Shown here in pieces: positions 12,007-23,239 of a DNA stretch of 64,000 bases. Under the pieces are notes generated by a model, which was not told the DNA's origin, did no database searches, and was given only the letters and a program-made list of their open reading frames with translations. Numbering within the stretch: the stretch's first letter is position 1; each line of letters begins with the position of its first letter. This DNA is from Protula sp. h YS-2021 (Eukaryota; Annelida; Polychaeta; Sabellida; Serpulidae), in assembly GCA_949752745.1 (NCBI GenBank), contig OX457026.1, forward strand, positions 39,474,394 to 39,538,393. The letters run 5' to 3'. The translations under genes were made by a program, and so were the position numbers.

Positions 12007-12300
12007 GAAGAAGAAGAACAAGAAGAAAAAGAAGAACAAGAACAAGAACAAGAAGCAGAAGAAATATTTTGAAAATTTGCTGCCAAAAATTTATAAATGC
12101 CCCTCCTATTTAGCCAATTTTAGCGGGTAACCAAAAAAATTAATTTTTCGAAGGAGAACAATCTGGGAAGCAATTGTGCACAAGAGGAAAGGAATCCGAT
12201 CAAAATTGTGGGATAAGAAACATTTTGAAAATTGGTTACCAATAAATTTTTTAAAATTCCCCCACTTGGTTAATGTTTTTGTGGATTGCTGAAAAAAAAT
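11547..12300 (+). repeat. Degenerate satellite, unit about 150-160 bp, five copies
   Basis: Each copy starts with AATGCCCCTCATTTAGCCAA or a variant, then a TTTTTGGCGG phrase, an AGAACAATCTGGGAA phrase, and CAATCCGATCAAAATTGTGG, ending in AAAATTGGCTACCAAAAT. Starts are near 11547, 11701, 11848, 12097 and 12255. The third interval is longer because a GAA tract sits inside it. Confidence 0.75.
11958..12064. repeat. (GAA)n microsatellite inside a satellite unit
   Basis: About 100 bp of GAA with GTA and CAA interruptions lies where the other satellite units have the GATCAAAATTGTGG phrase. The minus-strand frame 11742-12086 is serine-rich only because of this tract. Confidence 0.95.
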
Positions 12301-12565
12301 TAACTTTTTTAAATTAACTTTTTTCTTTGTTCTAATGCTGCAAGTTTAATTTTCCATCAAAATAAACCTGACTGGTTTAATTCATATTCATCATATCAAA
12401 AAGTGGCATATGTGAAGAAACCCAAACAGACTCGGTTCATAATTTCATTGTTCAAGTGGTGCCATTTGCTTCTTCTGTTTTGTATAACAACTGACACTCT
12501 AGAAACCATTTTTATACACCATTTATGGACATCAAACTAACATTTATGGTGGTATGTGGACAACA

Positions 12566-13881
12566 ATAAGCGAAATGAATGCGTGATAGAATTGCTGGGC
12601 AAAGTTAAACAAAGGAAAGTCTTTTTCCAAAAAAAAAAAAAAATTCTGAGGGCTTGGCAGAAATGAATAAAATAAAATTTTTCATTCGGACAATGCTTTT
12701 CCACTTCCAAATATTGGCCAAAAACCAATGTTCATAAAAACGTATCTCCTCCTAGGGTTTTAATCGAAACGTCCTAAAAATATTACACAAAGGGATTGGG
12801 CATAAGTGTCCACATGGTTATTACTTTTTTTGGCGATTCATCGATAAGTGGCGGAAATATTGGCGGAAACGATATTTTTCGTGAAATCTTAAATGACGCC
12901 AGGGAAATATCTTCACTGTCTTAAAATTTTAGTTCAACGGTAGCAGGCATTGGTACTTACCTGGCTCCTACTTTTTTTTGATTGCCGAAAAATTGACCTG
13001 TATATTGGCAAAAAAACCAAGAACTATTTGGTAAAAAATCTAGCAAATCTATTACTTTTTGGTATTTCGGCAAAAATGGCGGAAATATTGGCGAAAAAGA
13101 AAACATTTAAAAAAAAATAAAACCTTAACTAATGCCAGGTATATAGCCTTACTGTCTTAGAATTTTGGATAATGGCATCATACAATGGGGCTTACCTTTC
13201 TTGGAAAAATATTGCCGAAAAATAAGCGAAATGAATGCGTGATAGAATTGCTGGGCAAAGTTAAACAAAGGAAAGTCTTTTTCCAAAAAAAAAAAAAAAA
13301 AAATCTGAGGGCTTGGCAGAAATGAATAAAATAAAATTTTTCATTCGGACAATGCTTTTCCACTTCCAAATATTGGCCAAAAACCAATGTTCATAAAAAC
13401 GTATCTCCTCCTAGGGTTTTAATCGAAACGTCCTAAAAATATTACACAAAGGGATTGGGCATAAGTGTCCACATGGTTATTACTTTTTTTGGCGATTCAT
13501 CGATAAGTGGCGGAAATATTGGCGGAAACGATATTTTTCGTGAAATCTTAAATGACGCCAGGGAAATATCTTCACTGTTTTAAAATTTTAGTTCAACGGT
13601 AGCAGGCATTGGTCCTTACCTGGCACCTACTTTTTTTTGATTGCCGAAAAATTGACCTGTATATTGGCAAAAAAACCAAGAACTATTTGGTAAAAAATCT
13701 AGCAAATCTATTACTTTTGGGTATTTCGGCAAAAATGGCGGAAATATTGGCGAAAAAGAAAACATTTTTAAAAAAATAAAACCTTAACTAATGCCAGGTA
13801 TATAGCCTTACTGTCTTAGAATTTTGGATAATGGCATCATACAATGGGGCTTACCTTTCTTGGAAAAATATTGCCGAAAAA
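12566..13881 (+). repeat. Recent tandem duplication, unit about 656 bp, two copies
   Basis: Copy 1 (about 12566-13225) and copy 2 (about 13222-13881) are almost identical. CGAAATGAATGCGTGATAG starts at 12571 and again at 13227. They differ by a longer poly-A run in copy 2 and a handful of substitutions, for example ATTGGTACTTACC against ATTGGTCCTTACC. Inside each copy are two older related sub-units, recognisable by GGCGGAAATATTGGCG and by GCCAGG followed by ATA, so this is a higher-order repeat. A third degenerate sub-unit follows at about 13872-14040. Confidence 0.93.
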
Positions 13882-14050
13882 TTGAGCACAGAATTCCTTA
13901 TTGAAATCTTAATAGCGAAAATATTGACAAAAACACAAAAATAAAAATAACATCAACAAAATCTTAGTTAGTGCCAGGTAAACAGCCTTACTGCCTTGAA
14001 ATTTTGCTTAAAGATACAAATCACTGGTGGTGACCTGAAAATTACTTTCT
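13872..14050 (+). repeat. Degenerate further sub-unit of the 12.6-13.9 kb repeat
   Basis: ATTGCCGAAAAATTGAGCAC, then GCGAAAATATTGAC, then TTAGTGCCAGGTAAACAGCC follow the same order as the sub-units to the left, with many substitutions. This shows that the basic repeat is older than the 656-bp duplication. Confidence 0.6.
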
Positions 14051-14344
14051 TCATAACTGGCCAAAAAAAACACACTTTCTAATTAAAATCCTTAGGATAT
14101 AATCATACTGATATAGACCGAAACGAGGACGTAAAATATGAACATTTCAAGAGCGCGAAAATTTTTCTCAACATAATTTTGAAAAAAAAAACAACATGGA
14201 AATCGTCATCATACGTATCCTGCGTGACCGAATGACCCAACAGTGCGGGTAGTGTGACGGAGAGTGACTACACCATAACTGTCGTTGTCTTGAAGGTGAT
14301 TCTAGATTCATATTTTCCGGACGTCTATACAGCCTTGTTTTCAC

Positions 14345-14520
14345 TTCCATTTGCAACCCTTACGTAACGTTGATTAAACGTCGGATAATTCGACGTCTAT
14401 CTAACATGTTAAGGTACGAGTTGTTCCGGCTTCCTTAAACAACCAGAACCTGACGTTGATCCGACGTCGTGTGCGACGTCTATCCAACGATCACACAACC
14501 TCGCGATGTTTACTGGGTAG
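14345..14520 (+). mobile_element. Partial ACGTCG-type MITE, copy 1
   Basis: TTCCATTTGCAACCCTTACG, several ACGTCGGATAA or CGACGTCTATCTAAC phrases, and the right end GATGTTTACTGGGTAG. The right end resembles the TGTTTGCTGGGTAAT terminus of the complete element at 39651-40331. The body resembles 52600-52790 in the same order. The left end is not defined. Confidence 0.6.
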
Positions 14521-16240
14521 GCTCTGTGTTAGGCTGCGCCCCAGTTCCGCCTTCTCGCCGTCGGTGATAACTCTGCGATCATCCTACCACGTAAAGGATG
14601 TCGTTGATATTATAAGCTCTTTCTAGCTACCATTACGTGTCAACCTGTGCTGGAGGATGTAGTTATATGCGGGGTTTCCTGCTCCGCGCTCCACGCTATC
14701 CCTGGCCATTAAGATTGATGCGTGTGTAACAGAGCATCCACCGCCCCCGGTTTGCTGGGCGGTTTGCTGGGCTAGGCCAAGGTTACCGGTATAGTATCAT
14801 ATTCAATTTTCCCTTAATTCGCTGCCTTTTTATACAATGGATATTTGTTAGTTTTATTTCGACAGACGTGAAAATGAAAATTAAGGGAAACTTTAAAAAG
14901 TAGCAACAAAAAGCTCTGTGATAATAATCTAAACATTAAAAACTTGCAGATGTTCTGGAATAACGTGGGCTTCAAACAACCTTAATTGATTTGACCTATC
15001 AGGTTATGTCAAGGTCAAAATTTAAATAGGATAGCTTAAACTTAAGCATATCAATTATTTGTGATGAAAATATTCTACGCAAACTGCAATTCGCAAATGC
15101 ATCGAGTGCAAGATAAAAGATAAAGGACGTGCTACGAGGGAAATCTTCCTGGTTAAGAAAGTTTAACATGTACCATGGATCTCGCCTTTTCCCCTTCCTT
15201 GAATTAAAACAAAATAACATTTTGGAAAACCTTTCACGCATACCATGACTTTGGATCTGTATTTGGAAAAGTAGTTTGACACTGAGCGGCCACCAAGGTA
15301 ACACTGTATATATATGAGTACAAAGGACACCTGTCTCGGTGCTGCCCGTGTCACATGCGTACAAAAAAATGTATTCTTGGAAACAATCTAAATGCTATTC
15401 CAAAATTCTATACTTATGATACAGCTGTATAATGCTTTGTTCTACTATTGATCCAGCAAGAAATCTAAAAACACAAACTAAGACATGTTCTATATCAAGA
15501 TCCATGTGTGAAAAGGTTGTGCTAAATTTATGCAATCTGGATCACACCCTAAAATCGGGATCCAGATCTGTGGCGTAGGTGAAATGGCGTTGTCCTCATC
15601 CAGCGGGAGAGAGCCAAAGTTATCTCCTTGCGGCGGGGCGATAATGGAAGCGCAGATAAGTGTGAAGATATTCTAGTAAATCATGATTTATGCACCACAT
15701 AAGTTACACCGGAAGTTAACCGATTTCATGTTGTCCCATGTACCGGAGGATTATTGGCAATGAAAGTCTATATGTTCTACACCATGACTGCCCACACAGC
15801 AGATACATGACACGGAGAGTCAAGACAGTTCTCAACTTTTGACTCCTACAGCGAGGAATTAATGACATGGGAAGTCTATGTTATTCTACGATCATATGAT
15901 CCTCAAACCGCGGTCCAGTTTTACTGCTAATAATTTTCTACAATCACGATCGATAGTCCTTCGTAGTGTGGTTTTGGTAAGTTTTTATTTTAAACAATAA
16001 AAAATTGGATGTAATTAATTGTAATGAATTTGAAGATTTAATAATAACTCAGTGCCTAAAAAATTAGCGGAATAATAAAATATTTTTTTTTAAAAGAGAG
16101 TGCAATTAAAAGTAGATTTTAACGCCTTATTTGGTTTAAAATTCCAGGGCCGTTCTTATTTCTGTCAAGACATTACCTTGACAAAACAAAAATAAAACCA
16201 GTCACACATACCAGACATTAATTTAAAAAGCAAATAAAAA
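14521..16240. other. No recognised feature
   Basis: The overlapping minus-strand frames 14999-15364 and 15163-15354 have no recognisable domain. I see no tRNA, rRNA or repeat. A later CELF exon could lie here or further left on the minus strand, but I found no RRM continuation by eye. Confidence 0.35.
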
Positions 16241-16729
16241 CTAGAACCTCACTTCGCTGGCGAAGTACTTCCTTCAATGGGTTATTTCTTGAATAATATA
16301 TTGCAAACAACACAGCTTGAATACGTCTTATAAGCCGAGTAGTGTTTGGTTTCTGTTGACTTAAGGTTTTATTGACTGATCTAGCATACGCCGCGTTATC
16401 TATTTACGCAGTGAGAGCTCGCACAAAGCTCACTGAGCAAATATGTGTGATGTGGGTTAAATGCTACGCATTTACTTGCAAAAAATACACTCTTTTCACA
16501 TAGCGTTTTAACAAAGAAAACGAGATCAAAGACGAAAATAAAAAGTGACATGCACATGTTCAGATCAAGCTCTTCATAAGTCCCAAGTTTCATGGTCGTA
16601 GGGCCCATAGTGTCAGAGAAGAAGAAGACACAAAAAATAGGAAAAAGTGTCAAGAAGAAAAAAAAAGGACGAATTTTGCTCGCACAAATTCATATAACCC
16701 TTGCAAGCCAAAGGCTTGTCAAGTGTTAA
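16241..16729 (-). repeat. Dispersed repeat, CACTTGACAAGCC family, copy 1
   Basis: Read on the minus strand it begins TTAACACTTGACAAGCC with the small hairpin AAGCCTTTGGCTT, passes through GGGCCCTACGACCATGAAAC, and ends near CGAAGTGAGGTTCTAG. It is closely similar to 50438-50955 and 52821-53327 (both plus). It lacks about 35 bp near its 3' end that the other two copies have. All three copies share a frame reading FFFSDT then EELDL, here 16396-16653. The three frames do not end alike, so coding is unproven. This copy lies about 100 bp beyond the CELF splice donor, inside the CELF intron. Confidence 0.8.
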
Positions 16730-16830
16730 TTAGATAATCTGATAATTCATACAAATATAGTTTCACATAAAACTGACTAATTAAAAACAAAGCAACATAT
16801 TATAATATATTAATAGTGAGAATAACTTAC

Positions 16831-17092
16831 CTTTATGCACGCCGGTGAAGCGATCCTTGAGCACTGTCAGTTCATAAATTTGTCCAAATTCCTCAAATAT
16901 CGGCCGCAAGTCCTTTTCCTCCAGACTCCGAGGAATCTGGCCGACAAATAGCTTTATTGCGTCAGCATCTTTAAGCGGGATATGATGATGCATAATATGG
17001 TGTATGTGGTGAGATCCGTGAGTGGCGCTCTGCTGCTGGTGAGCCAGATGCCCTAGTCCGTGTCCGTTGCTAAGGGTAGCCATGGTAACCAT
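16831..17092 (-). CDS. First coding exon of a CELF/Bruno-like RNA-binding protein
   Basis: CELF proteins bind GU-rich RNA and control splicing, translation and mRNA decay. This exon encodes 87 full codons plus one base. Residues 1-10 read [10 protein letters not shown]. Residues 17-40 are rich in Gln and His. From about residue 43 the first RRM begins, with the RNP2 motif KLFVGQIP at about 47-54, then [13 protein letters not shown] and [16 protein letters not shown], which is the CELF3-6 type wording. The exon ends at GCATAAAG followed by GTAAGT, a consensus donor in phase 1; the RNP1 motif (CAFLTY type) would start the next exon. Two in-frame ATGs lie at 17092 and 17083. The second has the stronger context (ACCATGG), the first matches the family length better. 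An upstream in-frame extension to 17206 is probably 5' UTR. Downstream exons were not found in the window. Confidence in the family is high; which CELF paralogue it is remains open. Confidence 0.92.
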
Positions 17093-18984
17093 TTGAAGAC
17101 AAAATGACCGAAAACGCAAAAAAGAACTAAAGATGCAAATTTTGTGAGCCAAAAATTTGAATAGGGAATATATAATACCCGACAGACAATATCTATTGCT
17201 AACCAAAACTAAAACGTCTATAAACTGAATAAAGTGACACGATATTCCAACAAACGTCGAACAATTACACGACTAAACGGACACGAAGAGTTGACAAGAA
17301 ACTGAATTTTGCGCCTTTGCGCTTTATTTACATCAGCACTGTCACCATATCCCACAATGCCTTTCAACATCGATTTTTTCAGGTTTTCCCCCAGAAAATT
17401 GCTTCTGTAGCCCGTCACCCAATTAGCAGCTGCTATCGATCATTGCTGCTGCTTCATTGGACAAAAGCTTTCTCGGTAACTCATGGCAATTTCCAGGTGA
17501 GAAAAATAATGAGGGCAAATCTACTTCTTCGCAACCCCACGTCAGCTGCTTTTCCCGTAATTAACTGCATTAAATGTCTCTGAAGATTATTACGATGTTA
17601 TGCCAGGGCTAAAACAATATAAGATCAGCTGATGCCATGTTTTAGCCCTTATTTGAACTGAGTTGAGCACAGAAGGCCATGCATTTCCATGTCACCCACA
17701 GGCTGCCCACACAACACAAACGCCATAATCAGGTTGGAGGACGGTACCAAAAACTCTTCACTCAATTTCAGTCAGCTTTGGTATAATACCAGAGTTCTCA
17801 AATTCTCTAACACATTTAAAACATGGTTGTAGGATACGAAGGCTTCTTACATGTTTCGACCTAAAACATTATTTTTCGTTTAGTTTCATAACTTTTATTG
17901 GCCATTTCAAATGATTTCATGTGCCATTAAACTTCGCTAAATGAACAGCTAAGGAAATATGACATCCTACTACAAGAGGCTGCCTGTGTCCGAACTCTTG
18001 TCATGTATTGCCATGGGTCAAAATTGATCCCCTCGTTCTAATGGTCATATATGTTTTACTAGAAGACAAAATCTCTTTGTGAAAAGCTTTTCCTGTAATT
18101 TCAAAATATTTTTCCGAATTTCTCACTAAAAAATAACTATTCTCCGGACATTCTTTAAACATATTCAACACTGATATCTATTTTTTTTCAAATTTTTTTC
18201 GCTGCTAAAATCAGATGTTATTTTAATGTTTGCATGTGAAAAATGACACTTTATATCGGGAGGTTCACTTCGTTGTCCAGCCTAAGTTTAGGATGCTTTC
18301 TGACTTGCATGTATCATTTGGCGTCGGAGAGTGACGGGGGTACGTACTCCCTCCACCCCTCCAGCCCTTCTACCCCTCTCCCTCCCTTCTGTTGGGGACG
18401 CAAATTGAAAAGGACACTGGAGAATTCACTTGAGGGGAACTCATGTTTAATACAGCAACCTACCAAGGAATCGTTTGCACCATATGGAGTGAAGGATCTC
18501 GTCATCTTTCCCCCTGCGTAGCCCCACCCTCAGGTGAAGGTTAGAGTAGCGCATCTTCTTCCCATTGGGCTAAATGCCCCCTCCCCGCAACCTTTCAAGT
18601 CTATATTCGGTGTGATGTTCATTTTAATCCTGATATTGATATTGACAAGAGTATTAAGTTATTAAGTAATTAAGTTATTAATCAAAATAATAAATGAAGT
18701 GTAAGCAGATTACAGCGAAAGGGGGGAGGGAATGTCTTCGAGGAGGGGATATTTCCCTGTCAATATCCCTGCCCGTGGTAAGCTCTGCGCGGGGGGGGGG
18801 GGGGGTGGTTGTAAGACGGACTGTGACACTGGAAGGCAACAATTTAATTCGCGCTGAATTTTCATCTTTGAACTGTTCTGATTTTCTTATGACCCAGTGC
18901 AAGATGAACCACACCAGCTCCCAAAAACTATATGAAATTCCTCGCAGCCATATGAATAATCTGCATCTAAGGGCGATAATCAAA
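17093..18984 (-). other. Presumed 5' UTR and promoter side of the CELF gene, then unassigned sequence
   Basis: Sequence directly upstream of the CELF start must hold its leader, and perhaps a promoter or an intron acceptor, but I see no TATA box or Inr strong enough to place a start site. From about 17600 on nothing is recognised. A pyrimidine-rich block at 18345-18390 and a poly-G run at 18790-18806 are the only notable features. Confidence 0.35.
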
Positions 18985-19024
18985 GTGTTAGAAAGTGAGC
19001 ATTTTCTTGTGAGTAAATTTTCCC

Positions 19025-19245
19025 CGGGGGTGGAGGTGAGGCACTCGGTATTCTATCATAAAAATGAGGAGAAAAGGGGATAATTCTGAGGTTAGACGCG
19101 GGCCTGGCGGAGTACCGATTTCGTTAAAACAGGGGAGTAATTTTCATTCAGTATTCCGCGTTTCCTATAAAAAAGGGTCGAGGTGCTTTCGGAATTGCCT
19201 CCCCGTTTGGTTAAAAAGGGGTATTATTTTAAAATTAGCAATCCG
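19025..19245 (+). repeat. Dispersed repeat, GCGGAGT family, copy 2
   Basis: GGTTAGACGCGGGCCTGGCG, then AGTACCGATTTCGTT, CAGTATTCCGCGTTTCCTA and AAAAGGGGTATTATTTTAAA follow the same order as at 10940-11110. The open frames 18694-19083 and 19064-19363 cross it without a domain. Confidence 0.5.
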
Positions 19246-20030
19246 AGCCAGTTGGCATGGGAGTGGACCCCCAGCCGGGAAATTTTCACATTTCTGCCAA
19301 CTTCGGGAAGAACCTGTGCTCGTTGCTTCCATTCGCATTTTTCAAATAAAGGAAGAGTTGTAGTCAACAGTTGATTATTTATTTGGCAAATTAAAGGGAT
19401 TATTATACAAAGGAACAACGACATGGTGCAATACATGAAATAGTTTCACTAATTTTTACAAACCATTGGGGCCACATCAATCAACATCCCGGTATAAAGT
19501 GTTACTTTTCACAAATAAACATCACAGTAACAGCCGATTTTAGCAATTAACTGGAAGAGGAAACCTGTACGGGGCCAGGATGAAACTTCCCATGAATTTA
19601 AAGACTTAAAGCTGACTATAACGACAGAAACTAGAACTATAGATCAGTTTTTTTTTAATAACATGCACTGTAACCAAGCGTTCTTACATAAAATATTAGG
19701 ACTGTTATTGGCGGATCACTCCATCGGCCAAATTTTAAGCCCAAGAAACAGTAGCATTGGTATCTGGCTGTAAATTTTAGACATTGAATTGGTGTACAAA
19801 TCAAACTGAATATAGATTATTGCTGTTTACAGAAAGCGTAGTAAGATTCAGTGGACATACGATTCATGAGAATCACGAGAATATATCGAAATAACACGAA
19901 AAGAAAAAATACCTCAAGCGAGAAATTTTGCTTTGTCAAATATGTGTCTTAAATTGGTGACAACCAGGCCTGTGTCTCTCAAGAAACACTGCAGTAAGCT
20001 TCCGGTTATGCCTGTCTGCCTCGAAAAGAA
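19246..20030. other. No recognised feature
   Basis: AT-rich sequence without a coding or repeat signature that I can support. Confidence 0.4.
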
Positions 20031-20680
20031 CTCAGAAGAACTTAAAAGGTCGAAAAAGAAGTCAAAATCGTTTGCGCTTTTCAAGATAAGGTCAATTTCC
20101 AGTTTGGGTTGTAATCTTGATCTGCAAAGTCCAAATCATTGGGATATGACTTGGGAGAACTCTTTGACAACCACAGGGTAAACGTGTGCTCAAAACTGCT
20201 CACTCTTCAATTTATTGGATCGAGATCAACTTCCAGTTTGGGATTTTGAGCTTGACATGAAAAACAAGTAAAATTAGACAAAATTTCGCCAAAACATACT
20301 AACTTGAAACAAACAGTAACAGATAATTTTCTAACTAAATGAGGATGATGTCAGAAAACGAGGTCAAAATCTCTAACAACTACCGAAATAACATAGGTCA
20401 CGTGACTTTGACGTCGCCACGGCCCAGTGAACAGAGATAAGAGAATCCTGACCCCAGGGGGTTGGAATCCAAAAATGAGGTCAAAATTGATTTATCTCAA
20501 ACGATTTCCGAGATAACTTTAAATTTTGTTTTATATGTGACGTTGACCAAATGCTTGACGTTGACAGTAAATTAAAAAACCGGTGTATTTAGGAAATTTG
20601 ACCTTGGCTTCAAAGGTCAAGATTGACCATTCTCAGCCCTCATCACCTTCCATACGTGGACCAAGTTTCATTTCTCTACT
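20031..20680. repeat. Degenerate GACCTT / TTCCAGTTTGGG repeat block
   Basis: Phrases such as AGGTCAATTTCCAGTTTGGG (about 20090) and GATCAACTTCCAGTTTGGG (about 20223), plus AATTTGACCTTGGCTTCAAA with AGGTCAAGATTGACC near 20600, belong to the same type as 21405-22030 and the clean array at 38782-39480. They are too diverged to delimit units. Confidence 0.45.
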
Positions 20681-21404
20681 CTAGGGGGAATAGGCTTGAC
20701 AAACTCTGGGGTGGAAAATGACCAAAAAAAAACACGAAAAAAGGAATGAGGCGTAAAACACCCTAATATGAAACGTTCGATTCCAGTTGGTAATCATTTT
20801 GAAACTTGAAGTGCAGTCAGAAAAAGAAACAAAAACCATGAATACCTGTCTGCAGCCTACATGACATATTTGAACTTTCCCTGTAAAAGCCATGTGTTAT
20901 ATTTACAGATGACGCAACCAAAAGCCGCGATTTCAATATAATATCGTGTTGGGTCAGATTTGTGACGCAATTCTAACAAAACTAAAGCATGGATATCAAT
21001 GTAGACTATGTTCAAAGAAAGACCGGAGAATATTTTAAACTTAATGATAAATCTGGTAAAGTATCTTGAAAATGAATCTTGACCCTTCCCCCCCCCCCTG
21101 GTACTTCCCCTTCCCTCGGGTCCTTTCTACTGGTACTTCCGCCCCCTACCCACCCAAAAAACTGTTCTTTCAAATATAGTTTAAAACATATTTTATTTTT
21201 ACAAAATTCAAAATAGCATGCACCATATTCGCAATACAAGCTGGTCATGTTTAATTGTCCTGACGCACTTTTTAACACGCAAACGATATCGCACTACACA
21301 TTCGTTTGCAGAACGCACAGAAACCGTTCAAGCTAGTCCGAAGCCCGCTAGTTAGCGGAATGACCCACTTGCATAATCCACGAAAAAAACTAAGTGTACC
21401 ATTG
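20681..21404. other. No recognised feature
   Basis: The minus-strand frames 20681-20893 and 21012-21278 show no domain. A C-rich stretch lies at 21087-21145. Confidence 0.4.
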
Positions 21405-22030
21405 TGCGGAGGTCAAGATCACTGAGGCACATCTTATTAACGTCTTTGAGGCCCAATGGGTCGAAAATGAGCTCCAAATCGCTAAATCTCTGATTGTTTT
21501 CATGAAAATAATCACTTCCCGGTTTTGAGTTTGACCTTGGCCAAGAGACGTATCTCTTATGTAACGTTTTTTAGGTCCAAAGGGTTGAAAATGAGCTCCA
21601 AATAGCTCTCTTTCTCTAACCGTTTTCGAGATAATGATCAACTTCCGGTTTGCCGAGACAATCAAGGTCACCGAAGTATTTAATTCTCTTCTTTTACGCT
21701 CAAAGGGCCGAAAATCTGTAATCGGTTTCAAGAGAAATCGTCTTATCGCTAACGGTTCCTTTGACCTTGACCTTCAAGGTCAATATTCAGGCTGTTAGGT
21801 ACTCTACTGAGACCTTATATATTGTCGAACAGGAATCTGAGCCCTATTTCTGGCTATTTTCCTTGATAAATAGGGGTTCCATAAATATTTTGACCTCAAC
21901 TTGACTTTGATCATCAAGGTCAAGTTAAGAGAAATCCAATGAGATCTTATCGCCGTCTATACCTTTGCCAAATTTCATCGGTAAAAGGTTAAAAAAAATC
22001 TTTTGACCTCAATTTGACCTTGACATTGAA
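21405..22030 (-). repeat. Diverged relatives of the 139-bp GACCTT array
   Basis: Two to three degenerate units read, in the opposite orientation to the 38.8 kb array, GGTCGAAAATGAGCTCCAAAT, then CCGTTTTCGAGATAATGATC, then ACTTCCGGTTT and GACCTTGACCTTCAAGG. TATCTCTTATGTAACGTT near 21550 matches the unit border of the array. Spacing is about 125-135 bp. Confidence 0.65.
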
Positions 22031-22054
22031 GTTTAAGGTAAAAGATATGATTTC

Positions 22055-23239
22055 TATGGAGCACCATTTTAACATTTACTTCTTATTTTTGATATCAAAA
22101 TATAATTAAAGATATCAGTAAATCAATGTAGTTCTCATTAATTTATATTTTAATATCAAAAATTGAATTTTAGATGTCAAAAATTTATTTTTGAGATCAA
22201 AAAATCAATTTTACACACTTAAGAAATCTTAAAGGAGACACACAATTATATAAAATTTAACAAATAGTCAATTAAATGTCGGAGATGAAAACTTGTATTA
22301 GTGCTATCAATAATAACAGCACAATTTTTGAGCTCAGGAATTCCTTCTTTTTGGTAAGAAAAAACATAAAAAAATATTCTGCATACGAGGACCAGTCATT
22401 ATTTTATTCTAAGATGTATGCTTCTGAATTTTCTGTATAAAAATAGATTGAAATATAAAAACATATAAAAGAAAAATGAATTACTGAGCTCAAAATTGAG
22501 ATTTTGCTATCAAATATTTCATTTTTGCTGTGAAGAATTGAATTTTTTATCTCCAAAAATCAATTTTAGAGATCATTAATTCATTTTTATATCAATAAAT
22601 ATTTCTTGATATCTCTAAACATTTAGAGATATCAAGAAATATTTATTGATATTAAAAATGATTATATGATAACAGCAAAATGAAATGTTTGAGAACAAAA
22701 TATCAATTTTGAGCTCAGTAATTCATTTTTCTTTTATTGATAACAAGAATTTATTTCAGATATCATTATTCCAGAATGAAACTTTTTTAATTTGTATTTT
22801 GAAATCTCCAAATGATTTTTTAATTTCAAAAGTTGATTTTTGATATCAAAATATCAATCTATTTTTTAAATAAAAAAATCAGAAGCACATATCTGTAAAT
22901 TGAAAATGACTGGTCCTTGTATACAGAATCTTTCTTTAAATTTTTTATTGTATGAAAAAGAAGCAATTCGTGAGATCCCAAAGTGTGTTATTATTGATCT
23001 CAATAACTCAAGTCTTCATCTCCAAAATTTAATTGACGATTCGTTAAATGTTATGTAAATGTGTCTCCCTTGAGATTTTTTATGTTTATAAATGTTATTT
23101 TTTGATCTCAAAAATGAATTTTTGAAATCTAAAATTCAATTATTGATAGCAAAATATAAATTATTGAGATCTACATTGATTTCTTGATATCTTTAATTAT
23201 ATTTTGATATCAAAAATAAGCATTAAATGTTAAAACGGC
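22055..23239. mobile_element. Palindromic AT-rich GATATC element (foldback, two left halves)
   Basis: Arms of about 590 bp are inverted copies of each other. The left arm begins CTATGGAGCACCATTTTAAC and the right arm, reversed, begins CCGTTTTAACATTTAATGC. Both then share TTTTTGATATC phrases, GGAGACACACA with ATTTAAC, AATAACAGCACAATTTTTGA and AGGACCAGTCATTATTTT. The centre is a perfect palindrome: 29-bp arms at 22591-22619 and 22622-22650 with a 2-bp spacer, containing GATATCTCTAAA. Compared with 48785-49650 (copy D), both arms correspond to the left side of the element. No transposase is present. Confidence 0.8.

Noticed and set aside
11742..12086. Serine-rich 114-residue frame on the minus strand
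   Set aside because: The serine run is the complement of the GAA microsatellite in a satellite unit.
12537..13387. Two nearly identical 63-69 residue minus-strand frames, suggesting a gene pair
   Set aside because: They are the same spot in the two copies of the 656-bp tandem duplication and contain a poly-A tract read as poly-Phe.
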